From: Bacillus sp. B-jedd
Lineage (GTDB): Bacteria > Bacillota > Bacilli > Bacillales > Cytobacillaceae
Reading direction: 5' to 3'
Assembly (NCBI RefSeq): GCF_000821085.1
Contig: NZ_CCXR01000001.1
Location: 1,571,001 to 1,635,000 of the forward strand
Length of the DNA stretch: 64,000 bases
The position numbers and the translations under genes are program-made. Below, in pieces: positions 10,219 through 17,893 of the stretch (positions are counted from its first letter, which is position 1; each line of letters begins with the position of its first letter). The notes below the pieces were generated by a model. That model did not search any database and was not told the origin of the DNA. It was given only the letters and a program-made list of their open reading frames with translations.

Positions 10219-11313
10219 TTGGAACAAATAAATGCAACGAAGAAAAGCACAGAAGAAGAAAATCAGAAACCGTCAATTTATTCCCTTCAGCTACAGGAAG
10301 TGAAGGATTGGCTAACTGCCAATGGGGAAAAGCCATTTAGGGCCGAGCAAATATTTGACTGGCTTTATAAAAAAAGAGCCGAGTCATTTGAAGATATGAG
10401 CAATCTTTCAAAGGCACTAAGGGAGAAGCTGGAAAGCCATTTCAAGCTCACAACGTTGAATACAGTCATCCAGCAGACTTCAGCGGATGGGACGATTAAA
10501 TTCCTTTTTGAGTTACATGACGGATATTCAATTGAAACAGTGCTCATGAGGCATGAATACGGAAATTCTGTTTGTGTGACAACCCAGGTTGGCTGCAGGA
10601 TCGGCTGTACCTTTTGCGCTTCCACTTTAGGAGGGCTAAAGCGCCACCTGGAAGCGGGTGAAATTGTCGCCCAGGTTGTCAAAGTCCAACAAGCATTGGA
10701 TGAAACAGAGGAGCGGGTCAGCTCAGTCGTAATAATGGGAATTGGCGAGCCGTTCGACAATTATGATAATATGCTGTCTTTCCTGAAGATCATAAACCAT
10801 GACAAGGGACTGAATATTGGCGCACGCCATATTACAGTATCCACAAGCGGCATTATTCCGAAGATTTATCAGTTTGCCGATGAGAATATGCAAATCAATT
10901 TCGCCATCTCCCTGCATGCGCCAAACAGTGAGCTGCGCAGCAGGCTAATGCCGATTAACCGGGCTTATAAACTTGATGACTTAATGAAGGCAGTGCGGTA
11001 TTATATCGATAAGACGGGGAGAAGAATCAGCTTCGAATATGGGTTGTTCGGCAAAGTCAACGACCAGCTGGAACATGCTGAAGAATTGGCTTCTCTCTTA
11101 AAAGGACTGAAATGCCACGTCAATTTGATTCCTGTCAACTACGTGCCAGAACGGGATTATGTCCGTACTCCGAGAGACCAGATTTTTGCCTTTGAAAAGG
11201 CATTGAAAGACAGGGGCATCAATGTGACGATCAGGCGGGAGCAAGGCCATGATATTGACGCTGCCTGTGGACAGCTGCGTGCGAAGGCGCGCCAGGAGGA
11301 GTTGAAAAAATAG
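10219..11313 (+). CDS. rlmN: 23S rRNA A2503 / tRNA A37 C2-methyltransferase (radical SAM)
   Basis: A 364-residue RlmN. The radical SAM cluster cysteines are in CRIGCTFC (about residues 126-133). GEPFDNYDN follows, and the catalytic cysteine near the C-terminus is in DAACGQL (about 350). The start is a TTG at 10219 with AGAAGG 8 bases upstream. The 20 or so residues before the conserved part are rich in Glu and Lys and could be partly leader. The prpC start codon follows the stop directly. Confidence 0.95.
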   Translation: MEQINATKKSTEEENQKPSIYSLQLQEVKDWLTANGEKPFRAEQIFDWLYKKRAESFEDMSNLSKALREKLESHFKLTTLNTVIQQTSADGTIKFLFELHDGYSIETVLMRHEYGNSVCVTTQVGCRIGCTFCASTLGGLKRHLEAGEIVAQVVKVQQALDETEERVSSVVIMGIGEPFDNYDNMLSFLKIINHDKGLNIGARHITVSTSGIIPKIYQFADENMQINFAISLHAPNSELRSRLMPINRAYKLDDLMKAVRYYIDKTGRRISFEYGLFGKVNDQLEHAEELASLLKGLKCHVNLIPVNYVPERDYVRTPRDQIFAFEKALKDRGINVTIRREQGHDIDAACGQLRAKARQEELKK

Positions 11314-12066
11314 ATGAATGCGGTCTATATGACTGATCAGGGGAAAATCAGAAGCCATAATGAAGACTGCGGAGGCATTTTCCTAAATGGTGACGGGAGC
11401 CGGCTTGCGATTGTCGCTGATGGTATGGGAGGACATCGGGCCGGGGATGTCGCCAGCGGGATGGCTTTGGAGGAAATGAAAAAGTTCTGGGAATCGTCCT
11501 CGGGCATCCATTTGCCCGACCAGGCCGAGAACTGGCTGAAGGAGCATATCAGCCTTGTCAATGACTCTCTTTTTAAGCATGCCCGTGCCAACGAAGAATG
11601 CGATGGGATGGGTACAACGATAGTAGCAGCGGTTATGCTTGAAGATTCGGCGACAATCGCCAACATAGGTGACAGCCGCTGCTATATCCTGAATGAGTCA
11701 GGCTTCAGGAAAATCACCGAAGATCACTCCCTTGTCAATGAATTGTTGCGTTCCGGACAGATTACGAAGGAAGATGCTGAAAACCACCCTCGGAAAAATG
11801 TCCTGCTCAGGGCGCTTGGAACTGAAGAAAAGGTCGCCATGGATATAAGCACGATCATGTTTGAAGAAGGGGACCTTCTTCTGCTTTGTTCTGACGGCCT
11901 TTCAAACAAAGTAAGCGAAAGTGAAATGGCCGAGGTGCTGAAAAGCGGAGGCGATCTTGAGCAAAAAGCTTCCCGCCTTGTGTCGCTTGCCAATGAATAT
12001 GGCGGAGAGGACAATATTACCCTGGCGATTGTCGAGTTTTCCGGAGTCAGTGAGGGTGATAACTAA
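11314..12066 (+). CDS. prpC: PP2C-type serine/threonine protein phosphatase
   Basis: A 250-residue PP2C phosphatase, partner of the kinase PrkC next door. The metal-binding motifs are ADGMGGHRAGD (about residues 35-45), GDSRCY, CSDGLSN and GEDNITL (about 231). It begins at the first base after the rlmN stop and ends at the base before the prkC ATG. Phosphatase and kinase are therefore made together. In B. subtilis this pair controls cell wall growth and exit from dormancy. Confidence 0.96.
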   Translation: MNAVYMTDQGKIRSHNEDCGGIFLNGDGSRLAIVADGMGGHRAGDVASGMALEEMKKFWESSSGIHLPDQAENWLKEHISLVNDSLFKHARANEECDGMGTTIVAAVMLEDSATIANIGDSRCYILNESGFRKITEDHSLVNELLRSGQITKEDAENHPRKNVLLRALGTEEKVAMDISTIMFEEGDLLLLCSDGLSNKVSESEMAEVLKSGGDLEQKASRLVSLANEYGGEDNITLAIVEFSGVSEGDN

Positions 12067-14031
12067 ATGATGATTGGAAAACGTATCAGCGGCCGATATA
12101 AAATTTTGGATGCCATCGGCGGCGGCGGAATGGCAAACGTATATCTTGCCCATGACGTCATTCTTGACCGGAACGTTGCGGTGAAAGTACTCCGCCTTGA
12201 TTTTGCGAATGATGAAGAATTCATCCGCCGTTTCCACCGTGAAGCCCAGTCGGCGACAAGCCTGGCCCATCCGAATATTGTCAGCATTTATGATGTTGGC
12301 GAGGAAGATGGAATTTATTATATCGTCATGGAATTTGTAGACGGCCAGACATTGAAGCAATACATACAGCAGTATTCTCCGCTAAGGGTAGAGGCTGCAA
12401 TTGATATTATGAAGCAGCTGACATCAGCGATCGCACACGCTCATCAGAATCATATTGTCCACCGCGATATTAAACCGCATAATATTCTGATCGACAAAAA
12501 AGGCAATGTGAAAATTACCGACTTCGGTATCGCGATGGCGCTCAGCGCAACAAGCATAACGCAGACTAACTCCGTCCTCGGGTCCGTCCATTATTTGTCA
12601 CCTGAACAGGCCAGGGGCGGCATGGCGAATAAAAAGTCCGATATCTATTCGCTTGGAATCGTCATGTTTGAGCTGTTGACAGGACGGCTTCCTTTTTTCG
12701 GTGAATCTGCTGTTTCCATTGCGCTAAAGCATCTTCAAACTGAAACGCCTTCAATTAGAAGATGGAATCCGAACATACCGCAGAGTGTCGAAAATATCGT
12801 TTTAAAGGCAACAGCTAAGGACCCGTTCCTCCGGTATGACAGTGTCGAGGAAATGGAAGAGGATCTGCAGACATCACTCTACCCTGAGCGGTTGAACGAA
12901 GCCAAGTTCATCGTGCCTGAAGACGATGATGCAACAAAAGCCATTCCGATCATAACTGCCGACAGTCAAAGGAAAAATCTTGATGAGACTATAATCCATG
13001 GGCAAAATAAGTCTGAAGAGCCAAAAGCGGTTAAAAAGCAGGATGATTCCAAGAAAAAACGAAAAAAATGGCCAATAATCCTGATCTCAACCTTTATCCT
13101 GCTAATCCTCCTTGGAGTGGGAGCTTTAACAGTCTTTCCAGGAATCTTCGGAGCAAAGGATGTTGAAATCCCTGATGTCCGCGGAGGTTCTTTGGATAAT
13201 GCCATCTCGGAATTAAAGTCAAAGGGCTTTACGATTGGCGAGACGAAAGAAATTGCCGATGAAGAGGTGCAGGAAGGGCTCGTTGTCAAAACCGATCCTC
13301 CGGCAGGAAGGACAGTTAAAGAAGGCTCGGAAATCGATTTATTCGTTAGTACCGGCAAGGAAAAGTTCGAGTTGTCCAACTACACAGACAGGCAATATGA
13401 AACAGTAGCAGCCCTGCTTGATAAAGAAAACTTTAAGGATATTCGGGCCAAGGAAGTATATGACGAGAGTGAACCGGGCATCATCCTAGCCCAGAACGTG
13501 CCAGAAGGGAAGCTTGTCGTTCCTGAGGATACTGAACTTGAATTTACCGTCAGTAAGGGCCCTGAGAAGATCCCGCTCCGCGACTTGACACAGTACAATG
13601 AGAAAAGTCTAGCGGATTACGCCGAATCAACCGGCCTGGTTGTGAAATTAGGTGAGCCTGTATACGATGATAAAATTGATAAGGGCCTTGTCGTTTCACA
13701 GACGCCAAACCCTGGAACACAGCTTGTAAAAGGGGATACTGTCACGGTCGTACTTTCCAAAGGCAAAGAGGAAATTTTGCCAAGGACTTACAGGAAGGAA
13801 GTAACGGTCGAATACAACCCGGAAGTTCCAGGCCAGCCGCAGGAGTACGAGATTTATATAGATGATGTCGAGCACAGCATGACAGAGGCGGCAGACTCAG
13901 GCGTTATCACAGCCAACAGGACGTTCGTCATCGAATTGAAGGTCCCTTATGGCAAAAAAGCCGGTTACAAGATTATGCTTGACAACCGGGTAATTGAAGA
14001 TGAAACAGTTTCTTATGATGAAGCGCAATAA
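12067..14031 (+). CDS. prkC: Membrane Ser/Thr protein kinase with PASTA repeats
   Basis: A 654-residue PrkC/Stk1 kinase. The cytoplasmic kinase domain (about 1-270) has the glycine loop GGGGMANVYLA, the lysine in VAVKVLR (K40), HRDIKPHN (133-140) and DFG (152-154). A basic juxtamembrane stretch leads to one membrane helix at about 335-357. Outside follow three PASTA domains (about 365-434, 435-502, 503-573) and a C-terminal Ig-like domain. PASTA domains bind muropeptides and peptidoglycan. The length is close to the B. subtilis protein. Confidence 0.96.
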   Translation: MMIGKRISGRYKILDAIGGGGMANVYLAHDVILDRNVAVKVLRLDFANDEEFIRRFHREAQSATSLAHPNIVSIYDVGEEDGIYYIVMEFVDGQTLKQYIQQYSPLRVEAAIDIMKQLTSAIAHAHQNHIVHRDIKPHNILIDKKGNVKITDFGIAMALSATSITQTNSVLGSVHYLSPEQARGGMANKKSDIYSLGIVMFELLTGRLPFFGESAVSIALKHLQTETPSIRRWNPNIPQSVENIVLKATAKDPFLRYDSVEEMEEDLQTSLYPERLNEAKFIVPEDDDATKAIPIITADSQRKNLDETIIHGQNKSEEPKAVKKQDDSKKKRKKWPIILISTFILLILLGVGALTVFPGIFGAKDVEIPDVRGGSLDNAISELKSKGFTIGETKEIADEEVQEGLVVKTDPPAGRTVKEGSEIDLFVSTGKEKFELSNYTDRQYETVAALLDKENFKDIRAKEVYDESEPGIILAQNVPEGKLVVPEDTELEFTVSKGPEKIPLRDLTQYNEKSLADYAESTGLVVKLGEPVYDDKIDKGLVVSQTPNPGTQLVKGDTVTVVLSKGKEEILPRTYRKEVTVEYNPEVPGQPQEYEIYIDDVEHSMTEAADSGVITANRTFVIELKVPYGKKAGYKIMLDNRVIEDETVSYDEAQ

Positions 14032-14082
14032 ATTGACGATTATTTATAGGCCAACGCGAATGAATAATCAAGGAGTGTGTAT

Positions 14083-14964
14083 ATGCCTGAAGGAAAAATT
14101 ATCAAGGCATTGAGCGGGTTTTACTATGTTGTGGACGAAGGAGCCATCACCCAATGCAGGGGGAGGGGCATTTTTCGCAAAAATAAAATCACCCCCCTGG
14201 TCGGGGATGATGTCGTATTCCAAGCTGAGAACGATCAGGAAGGATATATCCTTGAAGTGAAAGAACGGAAAAATGAGCTTGTCAGGCCGCCGATAGCGAA
14301 CGTCGACCGGGCGTTCCTCGTTTTTTCAGCTGTAGAGCCAGCCTTTAGCCCGGCGCTGCTTGACCGTTTCCTCGTTCTCGTCGAATATAATCACATTGAA
14401 CCCGTTATTTGTGTGACGAAAACAGACCTTGCAAGTGAACCCGAATTGAAAAGGCTTGATGAATATGCTTCCGGATATCGGGCAGCAGGATATGAAGTCA
14501 TTTTTGTTTCGTCGGAAACCGAAGCAGGCGTTGAGCAGCTCTATCCGTATCTTGAGGGGAAAATATCTGTTTTTGCCGGTCAGTCTGGGGTAGGGAAATC
14601 CTCCCTATTGAATGTGCTCAGGCCGGATTTGGAGTTAAAGACTAATAATATTTCTTCGCATTTGGGAAGAGGCAAGCACACGACTCGCCATGTCGAATTG
14701 ATTGAAATCGGGGATGGGCTTGTCGCCGATACTCCCGGGTTCAGTTCACTTGAATTCCAGGAAATTGAAGCGGAAGAACTTGGCTCATGCTTTCCGGAAA
14801 TTTCACGCGCAGGTGAGAACTGCAAGTTCCGCGGCTGCCTTCATGTAAAAGAACCAAAATGTGCTGTAAAAGCGGAGGTTGAAGAGGGGATCATCCCTAA
14901 CTACCGTTATGAAAACTATTTGAATTTTTTGCAAGAAATAAAAGAGAGAAAGCCGAGGTATTAA
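14083..14964 (+). CDS. rsgA: Ribosome small subunit-dependent GTPase A
   Basis: A 293-residue RsgA (CpgA, YloQ) that acts late in 30S subunit assembly. It is a circularly permuted GTPase: G4 TKTD (about 113) precedes G1 [12 protein letters not shown] (about 166-177) and G3 DTPGF (about 217). An OB fold lies at the N-terminus and a zinc site ([14 protein letters not shown], about 247-260) at the C-terminus. The ATG at 14083 has AAGGAG 7 bases upstream and gives the family start [19 protein letters not shown] two codons earlier is less likely. Confidence 0.96.
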   Translation: MPEGKIIKALSGFYYVVDEGAITQCRGRGIFRKNKITPLVGDDVVFQAENDQEGYILEVKERKNELVRPPIANVDRAFLVFSAVEPAFSPALLDRFLVLVEYNHIEPVICVTKTDLASEPELKRLDEYASGYRAAGYEVIFVSSETEAGVEQLYPYLEGKISVFAGQSGVGKSSLLNVLRPDLELKTNNISSHLGRGKHTTRHVELIEIGDGLVADTPGFSSLEFQEIEAEELGSCFPEISRAGENCKFRGCLHVKEPKCAVKAEVEEGIIPNYRYENYLNFLQEIKERKPRY

Positions 14965-14966
14965 AG

Positions 14967-15614
14967 ATGGTGAAAATTGCCCCTTCCATTCTTTCAGCTG
15001 ATTTCTCCAAGCTGGGAGACGAAATTAAGGATGTCGAACAAGGCGGGGCGGATTATATCCATGTTGATGTCATGGATGGCCATTTCGTCCCGAATATCAC
15101 AATTGGCCCGCTCATTGTAGAAGCGGCAAGGAGGGCGACAACCCTCCCCCTTGATGTCCATTTGATGATTGAAAATCCTGATTTATATATTGAGGAATTT
15201 GCCAAGGCCGGAGCGGACTATCTTACTGTCCATGTCGAGGCCTGCCGCCACTTGCACAGGACTGTCCACCTTATTAAAAGTTTCGGTATCAAAGCGGGTG
15301 TTGTCCTGAATCCGGCAACCCCAGTCAGCTCTATCGAACATGTCATCCAGGATGTGGACTTGGTGCTGCTTATGTCTGTTAATCCCGGTTTTGGCGGGCA
15401 AAAGTTCATTTCCGGTGTTTTGCCGAAAATCCGTGAGGTCAAATCGTTGGCGGACAGGCTTGGCACGGAAGTGGAAATTGAAGTGGATGGTGGCGTGAAC
15501 GTGGAAACGGCCAGACTTTGCATCGAAGCTGGAGCAACTGTTTTAGTAGCAGGTTCCGCGGTATACAACCAGCCTGACCGTGCCAAAGCCATCGCCGAAA
15601 TCCGCGGCAGCTAA
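14967..15614 (+). CDS. rpe: Ribulose-phosphate 3-epimerase
   Basis: A 215-residue TIM-barrel epimerase of the pentose phosphate pathway, interconverting ribulose 5-phosphate and xylulose 5-phosphate. The motifs [42 protein letters not shown] and VDGGVN contain the catalytic aspartates and metal ligands. It starts two bases after rsgA. A clear terminator follows. Confidence 0.97.
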   Translation: MVKIAPSILSADFSKLGDEIKDVEQGGADYIHVDVMDGHFVPNITIGPLIVEAARRATTLPLDVHLMIENPDLYIEEFAKAGADYLTVHVEACRHLHRTVHLIKSFGIKAGVVLNPATPVSSIEHVIQDVDLVLLMSVNPGFGGQKFISGVLPKIREVKSLADRLGTEVEIEVDGGVNVETARLCIEAGATVLVAGSAVYNQPDRAKAIAEIRGS

Positions 15615-15626
15615 AATAACTTATTT

Positions 15627-15650
15627 GCCAGCTTATGCTGGCTTTTTTTT
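15627..15650 (+). terminator. Rho-independent terminator after rpe
   Basis: GCCAGC (15627-15632), loop TTAT, GCTGGC (15637-15642), then eight T. It closes the coaBC-to-rpe block. Confidence 0.85.
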
Positions 15651-15680
15651 ATACATCTGTTCAAATTGAGGAGGAATTTT

Positions 15681-16325
15681 ATGATTATTAATATTATGGG
15701 TGGGGGGCCGGCTAAACTGATTCCTCCCTTGAGTTCATTTTTGGGTCCTGAGGACCGCTGGGTAGGTGTGGACCGTGGAACGGCGGAGCTTATTGACCGG
15801 GGCATTGAGCCATATGCCGCTTTTGGCGATTTCGATTCGGTTACTGAAGAACAGCTCGTATTGTTTAAAGCAAGCATCAGGAATTTGAAAAAAGTCAATC
15901 CGGAAAAAGATGAAACAGATATGGAATTGGCCCTTCAGTGGGCTATTAACGAGAAACCCGGAAAAATTAGGCTTTTTGGTGCGACAGGAGGCAGAATCGA
16001 TCACTTCCTTGCGAACCTCCATTTGATGCAAAAATTTTCAGGTGTAGAGGATTCCCCTGAAATAGAGATGATTGACATTTGCAATACTGTTCTAATTAAA
16101 CCGCCTGGAACATACCGTCTTGAAAAAGAAGCAAAAAAATATATCTCCTTCCTTCCTGGAACAGGCGAAGTGTCCGGCCTTACCTTAAAAGGATTTAAAT
16201 ATCCTCTTGAAAACCGCCATATTCCAGCCGGGTCAACATTATGCATCAGCAATGAACTAATTGGGGATAATGGTACTTTTTCATTTTCGAAAGGCATATT
16301 AATAATCATAAGAAGCGATGACTGA
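15681..16325 (+). CDS. thiN: Thiamine pyrophosphokinase
   Basis: A 214-residue ThiN (YloS) that makes thiamine pyrophosphate from thiamine and ATP. Visible are FGDFDSV (about residues 49-55), the acidic DETDMELAL and GATGGRIDHFLANL. GAGGAGG lies before the ATG at 15681; an upstream TTG at 15666 is the first base of that ribosome site region and is rejected. The stop codon sits in the loop of a weak hairpin (AGAAGC 16311-16316 with GCTTCT 16329-16334) followed by GGTTTTA. Confidence 0.94.
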   Translation: MIINIMGGGPAKLIPPLSSFLGPEDRWVGVDRGTAELIDRGIEPYAAFGDFDSVTEEQLVLFKASIRNLKKVNPEKDETDMELALQWAINEKPGKIRLFGATGGRIDHFLANLHLMQKFSGVEDSPEIEMIDICNTVLIKPPGTYRLEKEAKKYISFLPGTGEVSGLTLKGFKYPLENRHIPAGSTLCISNELIGDNGTFSFSKGILIIIRSDD

Positions 16326-16422
16326 GCGGCTTCTGGTTTTATGTACTTATTTATAATTCAAGGAATATCCTGAATATGTGTGAGGTTGAGATTGAGCGTG
16401 TGAAAAGGTGAGGAGGGGCACT

Positions 16423-16506
16423 ATGAAATTCTACACAATCAAACTGCCGAGGTTTCTCGGCGGACTGGTCAGGGCCATGATCGGGATGTTTAGAAAAGGT
16501 GAATAA
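16423..16506 (+). CDS. spoVM: Stage V sporulation protein M
   Basis: A 27-residue peptide beginning MKFYTIKLPRFLGG and ending FRKGE. It matches SpoVM, the short amphipathic helix that senses the curved surface of the forespore and anchors the spore coat scaffold. Proline 9, important for curvature sensing in B. subtilis, is present. GAGGAGGGG lies 6-7 bases before the ATG. Its place between thiN and rpmB is the B. subtilis place. It marks the organism as a spore former. No clear mother-cell promoter could be read by eye in front of it. Confidence 0.95.
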   Translation: MKFYTIKLPRFLGGLVRAMIGMFRKGE

Positions 16507-16515
16507 AAAAGCGTG

Positions 16516-16546
16516 GCACCCTTACTCAAGGGTGCTTTTGTTTTTT
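16516..16546 (+). terminator. Terminator after spoVM
   Basis: GCACCCTT (16516-16523), loop ACTC, AAGGGTGC (16528-16535), then TTTTGTTTTTT. It starts ten bases after the spoVM stop. Confidence 0.85.
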
Positions 16547-16548
16547 AG

Positions 16549-16718
16549 AAAGCTCCTATTCGACCGGACGGGCGATATTTCCTTGCTGCGGTCGTTTATA
16601 AAGCTTCTATTCGACCGGACGGGCGATATTTCCTTGCTGCGGTCGTTTATAAAGCTTCTATTCGACCGGACGGGCGATATTTCCTTGCTGCAGTCGTTTA
16701 GAAAGCTCCATTCGACCA
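16549..16718. repeat. 51-bp tandem repeat, three full copies plus a partial fourth
   Basis: Units start at 16549, 16600 and 16651, each 51 bases, beginning AAAGCTTCTATTCGACCGG; a 17-base partial copy follows at 16702. Copies differ by only a few bases. The unit length is a multiple of three, so both strands read through without stops (a 17-residue repeat including FDRTGDISLL on + and SKEISPVRSNRSF on -). Neither frame has a ribosome site or ATG that would support a gene. Each unit contains CGACCG and CGGTCG, which can pair. It lies in gene-free DNA. Confidence 0.85.
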
Positions 16719-16990
16719 AGCCTTCCTTTATCCCTGTATTTTCTTCGTGCGTGGTCAAATTTGGTGATGACTTTCAGTATCTCCCGGGCTCCGTCCTATG
16801 CTGCGCTACGCTTCTCTACCTATATCGGGACTGACCACAAAGAAAATCTCTTGTGAATAATCATCGCAGGGACACAAAGGACAGCTCACCGGAAATTAGC
16901 GTCGCAGGGACAGACGCCTTTTGCCTGTCACGAAGGCGCTTGCGCATTTTGATCTTTTGCGATAATAAGCGGGCACTGGATAGCCTATGC
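16719..16990. other. Gene-free patch between the tandem repeat and the rpmB terminator
   Basis: No convincing gene on either strand: open frames here are short, lack ribosome sites and resemble no known protein. The patch holds an imperfect inverted repeat, ATTTTCTT...GTGGTCA (16738-16757) against TGACCAC...AGAAAAT (16832-16847), enclosing about 110 bases. Confidence 0.4.
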
Positions 16991-17016
16991 AAAAAAAAGA
17001 GCACCCGGAGGGGTGC
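16991..17016 (-). terminator. Terminator of rpmB
   Basis: On the minus strand GCACCC, a short loop and GGGTGC (17001-17016) are followed by a T run (the A run at 16991-16998 on +). It lies just beyond the rpmB stop codon. Confidence 0.8.
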
Positions 17017-17030
17017 GCTTTTCTTACATA

Positions 17031-17219
17031 TTAAACACGTTCTACTTTGCCTGATTTAAGGGCCCTTGCAGAAACCCAGACGCGCTTAGGCTTTCCGTCA
17101 ACAAGAATGCGGACTTTCTGAAGGTTCGCACCCCATGTGCGCTTGTTTGCGTTCATTGCGTGTGAACGATTATTTCCTGTAGTTGTCTTCCTGCCGGTAA
17201 TAACACATTTGCGTGGCAT
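17031..17219 (-). CDS. rpmB: 50S ribosomal protein L28
   Basis: A 62-residue L28, the only gene on the minus strand in this window. It reads [20 protein letters not shown] at the start and ends [10 protein letters not shown]. The ATG at 17219 has GGAGGG about 7 bases upstream; longer forms in the same frame would include that site. The reversed orientation between spoVM and yloU is also found in B. subtilis. The gene has its own promoter and terminator. Confidence 0.96.
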   Translation of the reverse strand: MPRKCVITGRKTTTGNNRSHAMNANKRTWGANLQKVRILVDGKPKRVWVSARALKSGKVERV

Positions 17220-17263
17220 ATTTTTTCCCTCCTTAACATCCAAAAGCGAGTACTTTTAACATC

Positions 17264-17318
17264 TCGGTGTCAATAACCGGTTCAAACCGGTTCGGGGCAA
17301 TGCAAGCAGTCCCCGTTT
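17264..17318 (-). promoter_or_regulatory. Structured 5' leader of rpmB
   Basis: Between promoter and gene the minus strand holds CGGGG...CCCCG followed by two copies of the palindrome AACCGGTT two bases apart (17274-17291). A ribosomal protein leader of this kind could be autoregulatory, but no known L28 leader class was recognised. Confidence 0.4.
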
Positions 17319-17335
17319 CTAAAAGATACTTTAAT

Positions 17336-17364
17336 AATTTATCATACAACGATTATGATTGCAA
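17336..17364 (-). promoter_or_regulatory. Promoter of rpmB
   Basis: On the minus strand TTGCAA (17364-17359) and TAAATT (17341-17336) are separated by 17 bases. This gives a leader of about 110 bases before the rpmB start. Confidence 0.5.
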
Positions 17365-17396
17365 TAGATGAACAGAAAGGTTTCAAGAAAAAAACC

Positions 17397-17424
17397 TTGA
17401 CATCATAGTGAAAGTATTGCTGTA
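17397..17424 (+). promoter_or_regulatory. Possible promoter of yloU-fakA
   Basis: A perfect TTGACA (17397-17402) precedes a T/A-rich stretch (TGTATTATTAG). The best -10 candidates, TGTATT and TATTAT, are at 18 and 20 bases, so the match is imperfect. Confidence 0.4.
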
Positions 17425-17514
17425 TTATTAGAGGGGCAGTATAACTTTTAAAAAAGTCGGGACTATAGTAAAATGGCTTTAGCTAATGAGCATTTACCAA
17501 AAGGGGGAACGTTC

Positions 17515-17877
17515 ATGTCCATCGAAATGAAAACGAAGTTCGGGCAAATCGATATTTCAAATGAAGTGATCGCAACAATTTCAGGCGGCGCTGCGATAGA
17601 CTGCTATGGCATTGTCGGGATGGCTTCGAAAAACCAAATCAGGGACGGACTCACAGAAATCCTGCGCAAGGAAAACTTCACACGTGGAGTCATTGTCCGT
17701 CAGGAAGAGGACCAGGTACATATCGATATGTACATTATCGTAAGCTACGGAACGAAGATTTCCGAGGTTGCCCACAACGTGCAATCGAAAGTGAAATATA
17801 CCCTCGAAAAAACGGTTGGCTTAACGGTTGACTCGGTAAATATTTACGTTCAGGGAGTTCGTGTAACGAACCCGTAG
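17515..17877 (+). CDS. yloU: Asp23/Gls24 family envelope stress protein
   Basis: A 120-residue Asp23/Gls24-family protein that resembles B. subtilis YloU over its whole length (SIEMKTKFGQIDISNEVIA, GGAAIDCYGIVGMASKNQI, YIQ/VQGVRVTNP at the end). Family members are small membrane-associated proteins induced by alkaline or envelope stress; the exact role is unknown. The ATG at 17515 has AAAGGGGG upstream and gives the family N-terminus. A start 14 codons earlier is not supported. It precedes fakA by 16 bases, and this linkage is widespread in Bacillota. Confidence 0.93.
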   Translation: MSIEMKTKFGQIDISNEVIATISGGAAIDCYGIVGMASKNQIRDGLTEILRKENFTRGVIVRQEEDQVHIDMYIIVSYGTKISEVAHNVQSKVKYTLEKTVGLTVDSVNIYVQGVRVTNP

Positions 17878-17893
17878 TGAGGAGGAAGTTTTT

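Noticed and set aside
16549..16718. Tandem repeat as a CRISPR array
   Set aside because: The copies are directly adjacent without unique spacers and there are no cas genes nearby.
16522..16758. Open frame on the minus strand with three 17-residue repeats (SKEISPVRSNRSF)
   Set aside because: It arises only because the 51-bp repeat is a multiple of three. There is no ATG or ribosome site and no similarity to a folded protein.
16853..17059. Small + strand open frame of 68 residues
   Set aside because: It overlaps the rpmB terminator and coding region, has no ribosome site and no similarity to known proteins.
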